From: Micromonospora sp. WMMD1120
GTDB lineage: Bacteria > Actinomycetota > Actinomycetes > Mycobacteriales > Micromonosporaceae
Assembly (NCBI RefSeq): GCF_029626235.1
Contig: NZ_JARUBO010000005.1
Coordinates: 1,148,501-1,212,500 of the forward strand
Length of the DNA: 64,000 bases
Direction: 5' to 3'
A program made the translations under genes and the position numbers. The number at the start of each line of letters is the position of its first letter. Positions within the stretch are counted from its first letter, which is position 1. Under the pieces are notes generated by a model. It saw nothing but the letters and a program-made list of their open reading frames with translations. It did no database searches and had not been told where the DNA came from. Below, one piece after another: positions 57,016 through 64,000 of the stretch.

Positions 57016-57957
57016 GAGGATGGCGCGCAGCGCGGCCAGGTCCTCGTCGTCGGGCTCCCAGGTGCCGGCGGCGGCGTTCGCACGCACCTGCTCGGGCGTG
57101 GTGGCACCGGCGATCACCGAGGTCACCGCCGGCTGGGCGGCCAGCCCACCGATCGCCACCTGGAGCATGCTGAGACCTCGCTCGGCCGCGTACGCCTCGA
57201 TCGCCTCGATGGTGTCCCAGTCGGCGGCGGCGAACCGCTCGGCGTACCGGCCACCGCCAGCGAGCCGGCTGCCGGCCGGGGGCTGCTCACTGCGCCGGTA
57301 CTTGCCGGTGAGCAGGCCGTTGGCGAGCGGGAAGAACGGAAGCATGCCCAGTCCGAACCGCTCACAGGCCGGAATCACCTCGGTCTCCACCGACCGCTCC
57401 ACCAGACTGTAGTGGTTCTGCGCGCTGACGAAGCGGGCCCGACCGTTCGACGAGGCGACCCAGTCCGCGTCGGCGATCTGCCATCCGGCGAAGTTGGAGT
57501 TGCCCAGGTAGCGCACCTTGCCGTCACGGACCAGGTCGTCCAGGGCGGCCAGGGTCTCGTCGATCGGGGTGCCCGGGTCGGGCTCGTGCATCTGGTACAG
57601 GTCGATGTGGTCGGTGCCGAGCCGGCGCAGCGACGCCTCCACCGCGCGGGCGATGTACCGCCGGGAGCCACGGGCGCCGAAGTCCGGCCCGTTGAGGCCG
57701 TGCATGTCCATGCCGAACTTGGTCGCCACCACCACGTCGTCCCGGCGGCCCTTGAGCGCCTGCCCGAGCAGCTCCTCGGAGCCACCCTGCGGCTCACCGT
57801 AGATGTCGGCGGTGTCGAAGAGGGTGATCCCGGCGTCCAGGGCGGCGTCCACCACCGCGCGGGTGCCGTCCAGGTCGAGCTTGCGGCCGAAGTTGTTGCA
57901 GCCGATGCCGACCACGGACACCACGAGCCCGGAGTCGCCCAGCCGGCGATAGGTCAT
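57013..57957 (-). CDS. Aldo/keto reductase
   Basis: About 314 aa. NADPH-dependent TIM-barrel reductase. Catalytic Asp/Tyr/Lys/His set visible: FDTADIYGEPQGGSEELLG (Asp, Tyr), VVATKFGMDM (Lys), DLYQMHEPDPGTPIDE (His). The cofactor-end motif is SVIAGATTPEQVRANAAA. The N-terminus MTYRRLGDSGLVVSVVGIG is typical; a GTG three codons upstream (57966) is also possible. The substrate is not inferable (AKR11/12-like voltage-channel-beta group by pattern). Confidence 0.9.
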   Translation of the reverse strand: MTYRRLGDSGLVVSVVGIGCNNFGRKLDLDGTRAVVDAALDAGITLFDTADIYGEPQGGSEELLGQALKGRRDDVVVATKFGMDMHGLNGPDFGARGSRRYIARAVEASLRRLGTDHIDLYQMHEPDPGTPIDETLAALDDLVRDGKVRYLGNSNFAGWQIADADWVASSNGRARFVSAQNHYSLVERSVETEVIPACERFGLGMLPFFPLANGLLTGKYRRSEQPPAGSRLAGGGRYAERFAAADWDTIEAIEAYAAERGLSMLQVAIGGLAAQPAVTSVIAGATTPEQVRANAAAGTWEPDDEDLAALRAIL

Positions 57958-58010
57958 CTCAGTCACGAGATCCACCCTATGCCGGCTGGACGGTTGTCGT
58001 CGGGGACCGG

Positions 58011-59726
58011 TCAGCCCACGTCCCAGACCGGCTCCGGGGTCTCCACCACCTCGTTGTCGCCCCGGAACAGCACGAACCTGTCGAAGGAGCGGGTGAACCA
58101 GCGATCGTGGGTCACCGCGATCACCGTTCCCTCGAAGGCGTTCAGGCCCGCCTCCAGAGCCTCCGCGCTGGCCAGGTCGAGGTTGTCGGTGGGCTCGTCG
58201 AGCAGCAGCAGGGTCGCCCCGGACAGCTCCAGCAGCAGCACCAGGAACCGGGCCTGCTGCCCGCCGGAGAGCGTGCCGAAGCGCTGGTCGCCCTGCGCGG
58301 CCAACTCGTACCGGCTGAGCATCCCCATCGCGGCGTGCCGGTCCATGCCGGCGCGGTGCTCGTCGCCCCGCCACAGGATCTCGACCAGCGTCTTCGCCAT
58401 CAGCTCCGGTCGGTCGTGGGTCTGCGAGAAGTGCCCGGGGCGGACCCGGGCGCCGAGCCGGGCGGTGCCGTCGTGGGCCACCGGCGCCAGCCCACCCGCG
58501 CCGTCGACCGGCCCGCTCGCCGGGTCGGGATCGGTGCCACCGCGCGCCAGCAGCCGCAGGAAGTGCGACTTGCCGGTGCCGTTGGCACCGAGCACCGCCA
58601 CCCGGTCGCCGTACCAGATCTCCAGGTCGAACGGGAACGTCAGGCCGTCCAGCTCCAGTTGCTCACAGACGACGGCGCGCTTGCCGGTCCGTCCGCCGCT
58701 CAGCCGCATCCGGATGTCCTGGTCCTTCGGGGGTACGGGCGGCGGCCCGGCCTCCTCGAACTTGCGCAGCCGGGTCTGCGCGGCCTGGTAGCGCGAGGCC
58801 AACCCGTCGTTGTACGCGGCCTTCTGCTTGTACATCAGCATCAGCTCGCGCAGCTTCTGGTGCTCCTCGTCCCAGCGTCGGCGCAGCTCGTCGAGGCGGG
58901 CGTGCCGGGCCACCCGCGCCTCGTGCCAGCTCGCGAAGCCGCCCGGGTGCACCCAGGCGCTACCGCCCTCGACGGCGACCACCCGGTCGGCGCTCTGGGC
59001 CAGCAACTCCCTGTCGTGCGAGACGTAGAGCACCGACTTGGTCGACTCGCGCAGGCGCGCCTCCAGCCACCGCTTGCCGGGCACGTCGAGGAAGTTGTCC
59101 GGTTCGTCGAGCAGCAACACCTCGTCCGGGCCACGCAACAGCAGCTCCAACGCGAAGCGCTTCTGCTGACCGCCGGAGAGCGTACGCACCGGTCGGTCTC
59201 GTACGGCGTCCCACTGCTTGTCGAGCACGATGGTGGCGACGGTGTCGAAGAGCACCTCGGCGTCGTAGCCGCCCGCCTCGCCCCAGGCGCCGAGCGCGTC
59301 CGCGTACGCCAGTTGAGCCTTGCCCGCGGCGGTGCTGAACTTCCCGTGGGCCTCGGCGGCGCGCATGGCCGTCTCGGTCTCGGCGAGCCGGCGGCCGGCG
59401 TCGCGCAGCGCCGGCGGGGCCAGCGACAGCGCCAGGTCGGCGAGCGTCGACTCGTCACCGATCATGCCGATGAACTGGCGCATCACGCCCAGCCCGCCGG
59501 AGCGCGCCACGACGCCGGTGCGCACCGGCAGGTCGCCGGCCACCATTCTCAGCAGCGTCGTCTTCCCGGCCCCGTTCGGCCCGACCAGGGCGACCTTGGC
59601 GCCCTCGCCAACCCGGAACGACACGTCGGCGAAGAGTTCCCGGCCGTCGGGCAGGCTGTGCCCGACCCCTGCCACGTCCACGTATCCCACGCCGGGATAC
59701 TGCCCCAGCGAGGGCGGACGGTACAT
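58011..59726 (-). CDS. ABC-F family ATPase
   Basis: 571 aa with two ATP-binding domains and no membrane segment. Domain 1: Walker A GPNGAGKTTLLRM, signature LSGGQQKRFALEL, Walker B LLLDEPDNFLD. Linker with coiled-coil DELRRRWDEEHQKLRELMLM (about residues 275-330). Domain 2: GANGTGKSHFLRL, LSGGQQARFLVLL, LLLDEPTDNLD. ABC-F proteins act on the ribosome in translation or antibiotic protection. The ATG at 59726 was chosen; GTG 59690 is an alternative. Confidence 0.9.
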   Translation of the reverse strand: MYRPPSLGQYPGVGYVDVAGVGHSLPDGRELFADVSFRVGEGAKVALVGPNGAGKTTLLRMVAGDLPVRTGVVARSGGLGVMRQFIGMIGDESTLADLALSLAPPALRDAGRRLAETETAMRAAEAHGKFSTAAGKAQLAYADALGAWGEAGGYDAEVLFDTVATIVLDKQWDAVRDRPVRTLSGGQQKRFALELLLRGPDEVLLLDEPDNFLDVPGKRWLEARLRESTKSVLYVSHDRELLAQSADRVVAVEGGSAWVHPGGFASWHEARVARHARLDELRRRWDEEHQKLRELMLMYKQKAAYNDGLASRYQAAQTRLRKFEEAGPPPVPPKDQDIRMRLSGGRTGKRAVVCEQLELDGLTFPFDLEIWYGDRVAVLGANGTGKSHFLRLLARGGTDPDPASGPVDGAGGLAPVAHDGTARLGARVRPGHFSQTHDRPELMAKTLVEILWRGDEHRAGMDRHAAMGMLSRYELAAQGDQRFGTLSGGQQARFLVLLLELSGATLLLLDEPTDNLDLASAEALEAGLNAFEGTVIAVTHDRWFTRSFDRFVLFRGDNEVVETPEPVWDVG

Positions 59727-59730
59727 CCAA

Positions 59731-60336
59731 TTACCGGGTGACCCGCAGTACCCGAAAGCCCTTCTGGCTGGCGTGCCGATCGACCTGCCAGCCCTGCTCG
59801 ACGAGCCAGCGCTGGAGCGAGTCGCCGCCCAGGTGCCGGGCGACGACCAGCCAACCGACGCCGTCCGGGGCGAGTCGGGGCAGCCACCGCAGCAGCAGCC
59901 CGTGCAGGTCGTCCTTGCCGATCCGAATGGGCGGGTTGGACCAGATCTCGGCGAACCGGATGTCCGCCGGAACGTCGTCCGGCGCGCTGACCCGGACCCG
60001 GTCACCGGCGCCGATGCGGGCCGCGTTGGCGGCGGTCAACTCGCGCGCCCGCGCGTTGACGTCGACGGCCCAGACGGTGCTCAGCGGCGCGGAGTCGGCC
60101 AGCACACAGCTGATCGGCCCGAACCCGCAGCCGAGGTCGAGCAGGTCACCACCGGTGTCGGCGGCGGGCAGCTCGGCCTTGCGCAGCAGCACGGCGGTGC
60201 CCGGGTCGAGCCGGCTGGCGGAGAAGACCCCGCCGGCCGAGGCGAGCCGGTAGTCGCGGTCGGCGACCGAGAACTCCACCTCGCGCGCCGGGGCGTCGCT
60301 GGTGGGCTGAGCGGTGAAGTAGTGGTCGCCGGTCAC
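59731..60336 (-). CDS. RsmC-like class I methyltransferase (small-methyltransferase domain)
   Basis: 201 aa. Motif I LLDLGCGFGPISCVLA (about residues 60-75), VDVNARARELTAANAAR, and the N6/N2-methyltransferase motif SNPPIR, characteristic of MTS-domain rRNA guanine or small-molecule N-methyltransferases. The GTG start at 60336 (VTGDHYFTAQPTSD) matches the family N-terminus; upstream codons look unrelated. Four bp separate it from the ABC-F gene, so they are co-transcribed and may both serve the ribosome. Confidence 0.85.
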   Translation of the reverse strand: MTGDHYFTAQPTSDAPAREVEFSVADRDYRLASAGGVFSASRLDPGTAVLLRKAELPAADTGGDLLDLGCGFGPISCVLADSAPLSTVWAVDVNARARELTAANAARIGAGDRVRVSAPDDVPADIRFAEIWSNPPIRIGKDDLHGLLLRWLPRLAPDGVGWLVVARHLGGDSLQRWLVEQGWQVDRHASQKGFRVLRVTR

Positions 60337-60417
60337 CCGGCAATTCTCGCACCGGCCGGGGGCAGCTCCGGCAGGGCCCACGAGCACAATTACTGGAAAT
60401 TACCCCCTAAAGGGACA

Positions 60418-61557
60418 ATGGCTCCTACTCTGGGCAACATGGTGTATCGGTACGAGTCCGATGAGGACGCTTTCGAGGAGTACCCGGAGCCCGGGTCCGG
60501 TCCGTCGACGTTCGGCGCCGGACCGCCTCCGCCGGCCGGGCCCTCCCCGTCCCGCTTCCCCACGCCGTCGCTGCCCCGGCCCAACCAGCTCTCGCTGCCC
60601 TCGTCGCAGCCCACACCACCCCGCATCGACCTGGCCCGGCCGACCCGGGCCGAGACGACACAGCCGGCGTCGACAGGTGCCGAGATCCCGCCCGCGCCGC
60701 CCCGCAGCCAGATCTACACCTCGGCGATGCCGGCGGAGCCTGCCGGCCGGCGCGGCGGCGGCCGGCTGTGGCAGATGCTGATCGGCGGCGCGGCGGTCCT
60801 GGTGCTGCTCGCCCTCTGCGGCCTGGGCGCCGCCGCGCTCCTGAGCGATCGAGGGCAGCAACCGCAGAGCGACCCGACGTTCCAGCCGAACGCCGCGCCG
60901 ACCTCCGCCGCACCGGCGGAACGGCTGGCCCTCGACTCGCGCGACACCGACCAGGCGCCGCTCACCGCCAAGGAACTCTTCCCCGGTAAGGAACTGAAAC
61001 TCACCGACGGCCAGCCGGGCTACCGGGTGCTCAAGACCCAGTCCAGCGGCAGTTGCGCCGTCGCCGCCACCGACGAGGTCGCCGACCTACTGGTCCGGCT
61101 CGGCTGCAACCAGGCCGTCCGGGCCACCCTGCGGACACCGGACGGCGAACACCTGGTGACCGCGGGCCTGTTCAACCTCACCGACAAGGTCAGCGCGGAG
61201 CGCGCCCGGGACCGGATCCGCCAGGTGCTCGACGAACGGCAGGGCCGGTTCCGTGGCCTGACCGCTGACGACGGCGACGGCGACGGCACCGAGGTTCTGG
61301 CGACCGCCCCCGCTCGGGTCGGTTGGCAGGTCCGGGGGCACTACCTGGCGTACGCGCTGGTGGTCCGCAGGGACGGCGCCACGATCAAGGCGGGCGACGC
61401 CAGGGTGCGCGAGATCCTGTTCGACATGATCGAGCTGCACCTCAGTCGGGGTGTGCTGCAACAGCGCGTCGACGGCGGCACCGCCGCACAACCGACGGCG
61501 GCGCCGAGCGGCACCACAGCCACCCAGGACGGCACGGACGAGCTGCCGGGCGACTGA
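60418..61557 (+). CDS. Single-pass membrane protein with Pro-rich cytoplasmic N-terminus
   Basis: 379 aa from ATG 60418 (ATG 60439, MVYRYESDEDAF, is equally possible). Residues 1-115 are Pro/Ser-rich. One transmembrane helix (about 122-145, LIGGAAVLVLLALCGLGAAALL) precedes an extracytoplasmic domain of about 230 residues. That domain has LTAKELFPGKELKLTDG, then a ferredoxin-like region with SGSCAVAATDEVADLLVRLGC containing two Cys that could form a disulfide. No family recognised. It converges on truA with stops 10 bp apart. Confidence 0.75.
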   Translation: MAPTLGNMVYRYESDEDAFEEYPEPGSGPSTFGAGPPPPAGPSPSRFPTPSLPRPNQLSLPSSQPTPPRIDLARPTRAETTQPASTGAEIPPAPPRSQIYTSAMPAEPAGRRGGGRLWQMLIGGAAVLVLLALCGLGAAALLSDRGQQPQSDPTFQPNAAPTSAAPAERLALDSRDTDQAPLTAKELFPGKELKLTDGQPGYRVLKTQSSGSCAVAATDEVADLLVRLGCNQAVRATLRTPDGEHLVTAGLFNLTDKVSAERARDRIRQVLDERQGRFRGLTADDGDGDGTEVLATAPARVGWQVRGHYLAYALVVRRDGATIKAGDARVREILFDMIELHLSRGVLQQRVDGGTAAQPTAAPSGTTATQDGTDELPGD

Positions 61558-61571
61558 CCGGGACCGGTCAG
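61554..61571. terminator. 18-bp palindrome spanning two convergent stop codons
   Basis: CTGACCGG (61554-61561) and CCGGTCAG (61564-61571) flank a 2-nt centre. It contains the TGA of the membrane protein gene and the TGA (plus-strand TCA) of truA, and could form a short hairpin in either transcript. Confidence 0.5.
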
Positions 61572-62398
61572 CCCTCGACCGGAACCCGGAGCCGACGGGT
61601 GAGGTCCGCGCGGCGGGCGTACTCGGCCGGATCGTCCGGGTAGCCGACGGCGACGAGCGTCAACCCACGGGCCGGCGCCACCGTGACCTCGCTGGACCGC
61701 TCCCGGTGCCGGAGCAGGCTGCCCGGCCACTCCACCGGTCGGCGGCCGTCCCCGGCCACCAGCATGGCCCCCACCAGGCTGCGCACCATCGCCTGGCAGA
61801 ACGCGTCGGCCTGCACCGTCGCGACCAGGATGCCGTCCGGGTCGCGCCGCCAGTCCAGCCGCGTCACCTCGCGCAGCGTGGTCGCGTTCTCCTTGCGCCG
61901 GCAGTACGCGGCGAAGTCGTGCTCCCCCACCAGCCCGGTCGCCGCGGCGTTCAGCGCGGCCAGGTCGAGCGGCTTCGGCCAGGCCAGCACCTCGTGCCGG
62001 CGCAACGGCTCGACGCCGAAGGACGCGTCGGTGACCCGGTACTCGTAGCGCCGGAACGTGGCCGAGAACCGGGCGTCGAAATCGGCAGGCACCTCCGTCA
62101 TCGCCCGGACCCGCACGTCGGGGGGGAGCAGCCGGGCCAGCCGGCGCACCAGGCGTCCCTCGTGCTGCCGCCACACCTCGGCGGGCAGATCCAGGTGGCA
62201 CACCTGTCCCGTGGCGTGCACCCCCGCGTCGGTCCGACCGGCCACCGTCAGCCCGGTGGCCGTACCGACGCCGAGGACCAGGTCCAGGGTCTCGACGAGC
62301 ACTCCCGCGACGGTACGGCGGGTCGGCTGCGGGGCCCAGCCGGAGAAATCGGTGCCGTCGTACGAGACGTCCAGCCGGAGCCGGAGCCGCTCGTCCAC
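61568..62398 (-). CDS. truA: tRNA pseudouridine(38-40) synthase TruA
   Basis: 276 aa from GTG 62398. Catalytic Asp in VAGRTDAGVHA (about residue 58), plus SYDGTDFSGWAPQ and FRRYEYRV, the TruA set. GTG 62398 has AGGAGG 6 nt upstream. A longer start at 62431 would lie inside the rplQ hairpin and is rejected. truA normally leads into rplM, but here it is the last gene before a 43-kb accessory segment. Confidence 0.95.
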   Translation of the reverse strand: MDERLRLRLDVSYDGTDFSGWAPQPTRRTVAGVLVETLDLVLGVGTATGLTVAGRTDAGVHATGQVCHLDLPAEVWRQHEGRLVRRLARLLPPDVRVRAMTEVPADFDARFSATFRRYEYRVTDASFGVEPLRRHEVLAWPKPLDLAALNAAATGLVGEHDFAAYCRRKENATTLREVTRLDWRRDPDGILVATVQADAFCQAMVRSLVGAMLVAGDGRRPVEWPGSLLRHRERSSEVTVAPARGLTLVAVGYPDDPAEYARRADLTRRLRVPVEG

Positions 62399-62418
62399 CT
62401 CGTACCTCCTGTTACGGG

Positions 62419-62454
62419 TCGGGCCCGACACCCCAGGTGGGGTGCCGGGCCCGA
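62419..62454 (-). terminator. Strong hairpin between rplQ and truA
   Basis: TCGGGCCCG-a-CACCCCA (62419-62435) pairs with TGGGGTG-c-CGGGCCCGA (62438-62454) around a 2-nt loop with one internal mismatch. It lies 12 bp after the rplQ stop and would terminate or attenuate the rpoA-rplQ transcript ahead of truA. Confidence 0.75.
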
Positions 62455-62466
62455 AACAGCCCTCGA

Positions 62467-63033
62467 TCAGGCCTTGTTCTCGGTGTTCTCGGTGGCCTCG
62501 TCGCTGTCCTCGCGGGCGGCGGCGGTGTCACCGGACGCCGACACCGGCGCCTCGGCGTCCTGGTCGGCCGGGGCCGACTGCGGGGCGTCCTCGGCCGGGG
62601 CAAGCGCCTCGACCTTGTCCTGCTGCGCGGCCTTGCGGGCGGCGGTCTTCTTGTTCGCCTTCGGCTCGGCGACCTGAAGCTCCTCCACCAGCTCGATGAT
62701 CGCCATCGGAGCGGCGTCACCCTTGCGCGGACCGGTCTTCACGATCCGGGTGTAACCGCCGGGCCGGTTGGCGTACCGGGGCGCGATCTGGTCGAACAGG
62801 GCGTAGACCACGTCCTTGTCCTTGACGACACCCAGCACCCGCCGCCGCGAGGCGAGGTCACCGCGCTTGGCCTTGGTGATGAGCTGCTCGGCCAGCGGAC
62901 GCAGCCGCCGGGCCTTCGTCTCGGTGGTCTGGATCTTGCCGTGCTGGAACAGCGCGGTGGCCAGGTTGGCCAGCATCAGCCGCTCGTGCGCGGGGCTGCC
63001 GCCGAGGCGGGGGCCCTTGGTGGGCGTGGGCAT
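62467..63033 (-). CDS. rplQ: 50S ribosomal protein L17
   Basis: 188 aa. The conserved L17 core (about 1-120) has [38 protein letters not shown] and [20 protein letters not shown]. The C-terminal 65 residues are a Lys/Ala then Ala/Asp/Glu-rich low-complexity extension ending NTENKA, common in actinobacterial L17. It follows rpoA by 34 bp on the same strand. Confidence 0.96.
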   Translation of the reverse strand: MPTPTKGPRLGGSPAHERLMLANLATALFQHGKIQTTETKARRLRPLAEQLITKAKRGDLASRRRVLGVVKDKDVVYALFDQIAPRYANRPGGYTRIVKTGPRKGDAAPMAIIELVEELQVAEPKANKKTAARKAAQQDKVEALAPAEDAPQSAPADQDAEAPVSASGDTAAAREDSDEATENTENKA

Positions 63034-63067
63034 GCTTGGTGCTCCTCAGTTGTGGCGGCAGCGCGGA

Positions 63068-64000
63068 CTAGAGCTGCTCGGTCTCGCGGTAGTCGTCGGT
63101 GTCGTAGTCGGCCTCGCCGAAGGTGTCCACGACGTGCGCCGGGTCGAAGTTCGGAGCCGAGTCCTTCAGCCCGAGACCCATCCCGGCGAGCTTCATCTTG
63201 ACCTCGTCGATCGACTTCTGACCGAAGTTGCGGATGTCGAGGAGGTCGGCCTCGGTACGCCCGATGAGCTCACCAACGGAGTTGATGCCCTCGCGCTTGA
63301 GGCAGTTGTAGGAGCGGACGGTCAGGTCCAGCTCCTCGATCGGCAGGGCGAGGTCCGCCGCCAGCTGGGCGTCCTGCGGGGACGGCCCGATGTCGATGCC
63401 CTCGGCGGTCTCGTCCAGCTCCCGGGCCAGCCCGAACAGCTCGACGAGCGTCGAACCGGCGGAGGCCAGCGCGGTACGCGGACCCATCGACGGCTTGGTC
63501 TCGACGTCGATGATCAGCCGGTCGAAGTCGGTGCGCTGCTCGACACGGGTCGCCTCGACGCGGTACGTCACCTTCAGCACCGGCGAGTAGATCGAGTCGA
63601 CCGGGATCCGGCCGATCTCGGCGCCGGACTGCTTGTTCTGCGCCGCCGTCACGTAGCCCCGACCCCGCTCGACGGTCAGCTCCATGTCGAGCCGGCCCTT
63701 GCCGTTCAGGGTCGCGAGCTTGAGGTCCGGGTTGTGCACCGAGACGCCGGCCGGCGGCTGGATGTCACCAGCGGTCACGTCGCCCGGGCCCTGCTTGCGC
63801 AGGTACATGCTGACCGGCTCGTCGTGCTCGGAGCTGACGCACAGCTCCTTGATGTTCATGACGAGCTCGACCACGTCCTCCTTGACGCCGGGGATCGTGG
63901 TGAACTCGTGCAGCACACCGTCGATCTTGATCGAGGTGACGGCCGCGCCCGGGATCGACGACAGCAGCGTACGCCGCAGCGAGTTACCCAGGGTGTAGCC
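63068..64000 (-). CDS. rpoA: DNA-directed RNA polymerase alpha subunit, 5' end outside window
   Basis: The frame is open to the right edge of the window, so about 310 C-terminal residues are seen. The alpha-NTD dimerisation motif [19 protein letters not shown] begins at the window edge. The linker and alpha-CTD follow, with [20 protein letters not shown] and [19 protein letters not shown], which contact UP elements and activators. The ending DDYRETEQL is typical. Followed by rplQ. Confidence 0.96.
   Translation of the reverse strand, partial: GYTLGNSLRRTLLSSIPGAAVTSIKIDGVLHEFTTIPGVKEDVVELVMNIKELCVSSEHDEPVSMYLRKQGPGDVTAGDIQPPAGVSVHNPDLKLATLNGKGRLDMELTVERGRGYVTAAQNKQSGAEIGRIPVDSIYSPVLKVTYRVEATRVEQRTDFDRLIIDVETKPSMGPRTALASAGSTLVELFGLARELDETAEGIDIGPSPQDAQLAADLALPIEELDLTVRSYNCLKREGINSVGELIGRTEADLLDIRNFGQKSIDEVKMKLAGMGLGLKDSAPNFDPAHVVDTFGEADYDTDDYRETEQL

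Overview
The window is high-GC chromosomal DNA of an actinomycete. GTG starts, 4-bp ATGA overlaps, a conservon (cvn-type) operon, an orphan DUF397 gene, GlnR-like boxes and a DUF1023/EspC-like pair all fit Micromonosporaceae (Micromonospora or a close relative). The genus is an inference from gene content, not from a database search. There is no rRNA, tRNA, CRISPR array or intact insertion sequence.

Layout. 1-1.6 kb: the 3' part of a ROK-family gene and a secreted DUF4142 protein. 1.66-10.6 kb (minus strand): a housekeeping block running acpS, nnr, alr, an alpha/beta hydrolase, tsaE, then (after ung and an inserted plus-strand HTH gene with a 20-bp-arm palindrome) tsaB, rimI and tsaD. This supplies carrier-protein activation, NAD(P)HX repair, D-alanine and the t6A tRNA modification. 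10.7-12.6 kb: an EspC-like small protein coupled to a DUF1023 hydrolase. 12.6-18.4 kb: glmS, an aminotransferase, glmM, rpsI and rplM.

18.6-30.2 kb is a nitrogen island. It has a NarK transporter, a RHH/MazF-like toxin-antitoxin pair, a methyltransferase, an orphan DUF397 gene, and a five-gene translationally coupled operon: assimilatory nitrate reductase, NAD(P)H flavoprotein, nirB, nirD and a HemD/winged-helix regulator. GlnR-like four-half-site boxes lie upstream of both narK and the nitrate reductase. 30.3-36.5 kb: a conservon (GTPase, DUF742, Roadblock, and a kinase with a nitrate-sensor-like extracellular region), divergent from a solute-binding lipoprotein. 36.7-41.0 kb: a NMT1/SsuA-type ABC importer with an LLM oxidoreductase and a cupin. 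41.1-44.0 kb: a membrane protein with a very long Ala/Thr/Pro tail. 44.1-50.04 kb: a thiamine operon (thiE, thiO, thiS, thiG, a TenI/ThiE-like gene, thiD, thiC) under a clear TPP riboswitch. 50.3-56.8 kb: a 1,935-aa secreted ThuA/sugar-dehydrogenase multidomain protein and a small membrane-anchored protein. 57-61.6 kb: an aldo/keto reductase, an ABC-F ATPase, a methyltransferase and a membrane-anchored protein. 61.6-64 kb: truA, rplQ and the 3' part of rpoA.

In many actinobacteria rpoA-rplQ-truA runs directly into rplM-rpsI-glmM. Here about 43 kb of accessory genes sits between truA and rplM. A degenerate roughly 80-bp hairpin repeat occurs three times inside this segment, each time at gene 3' ends.
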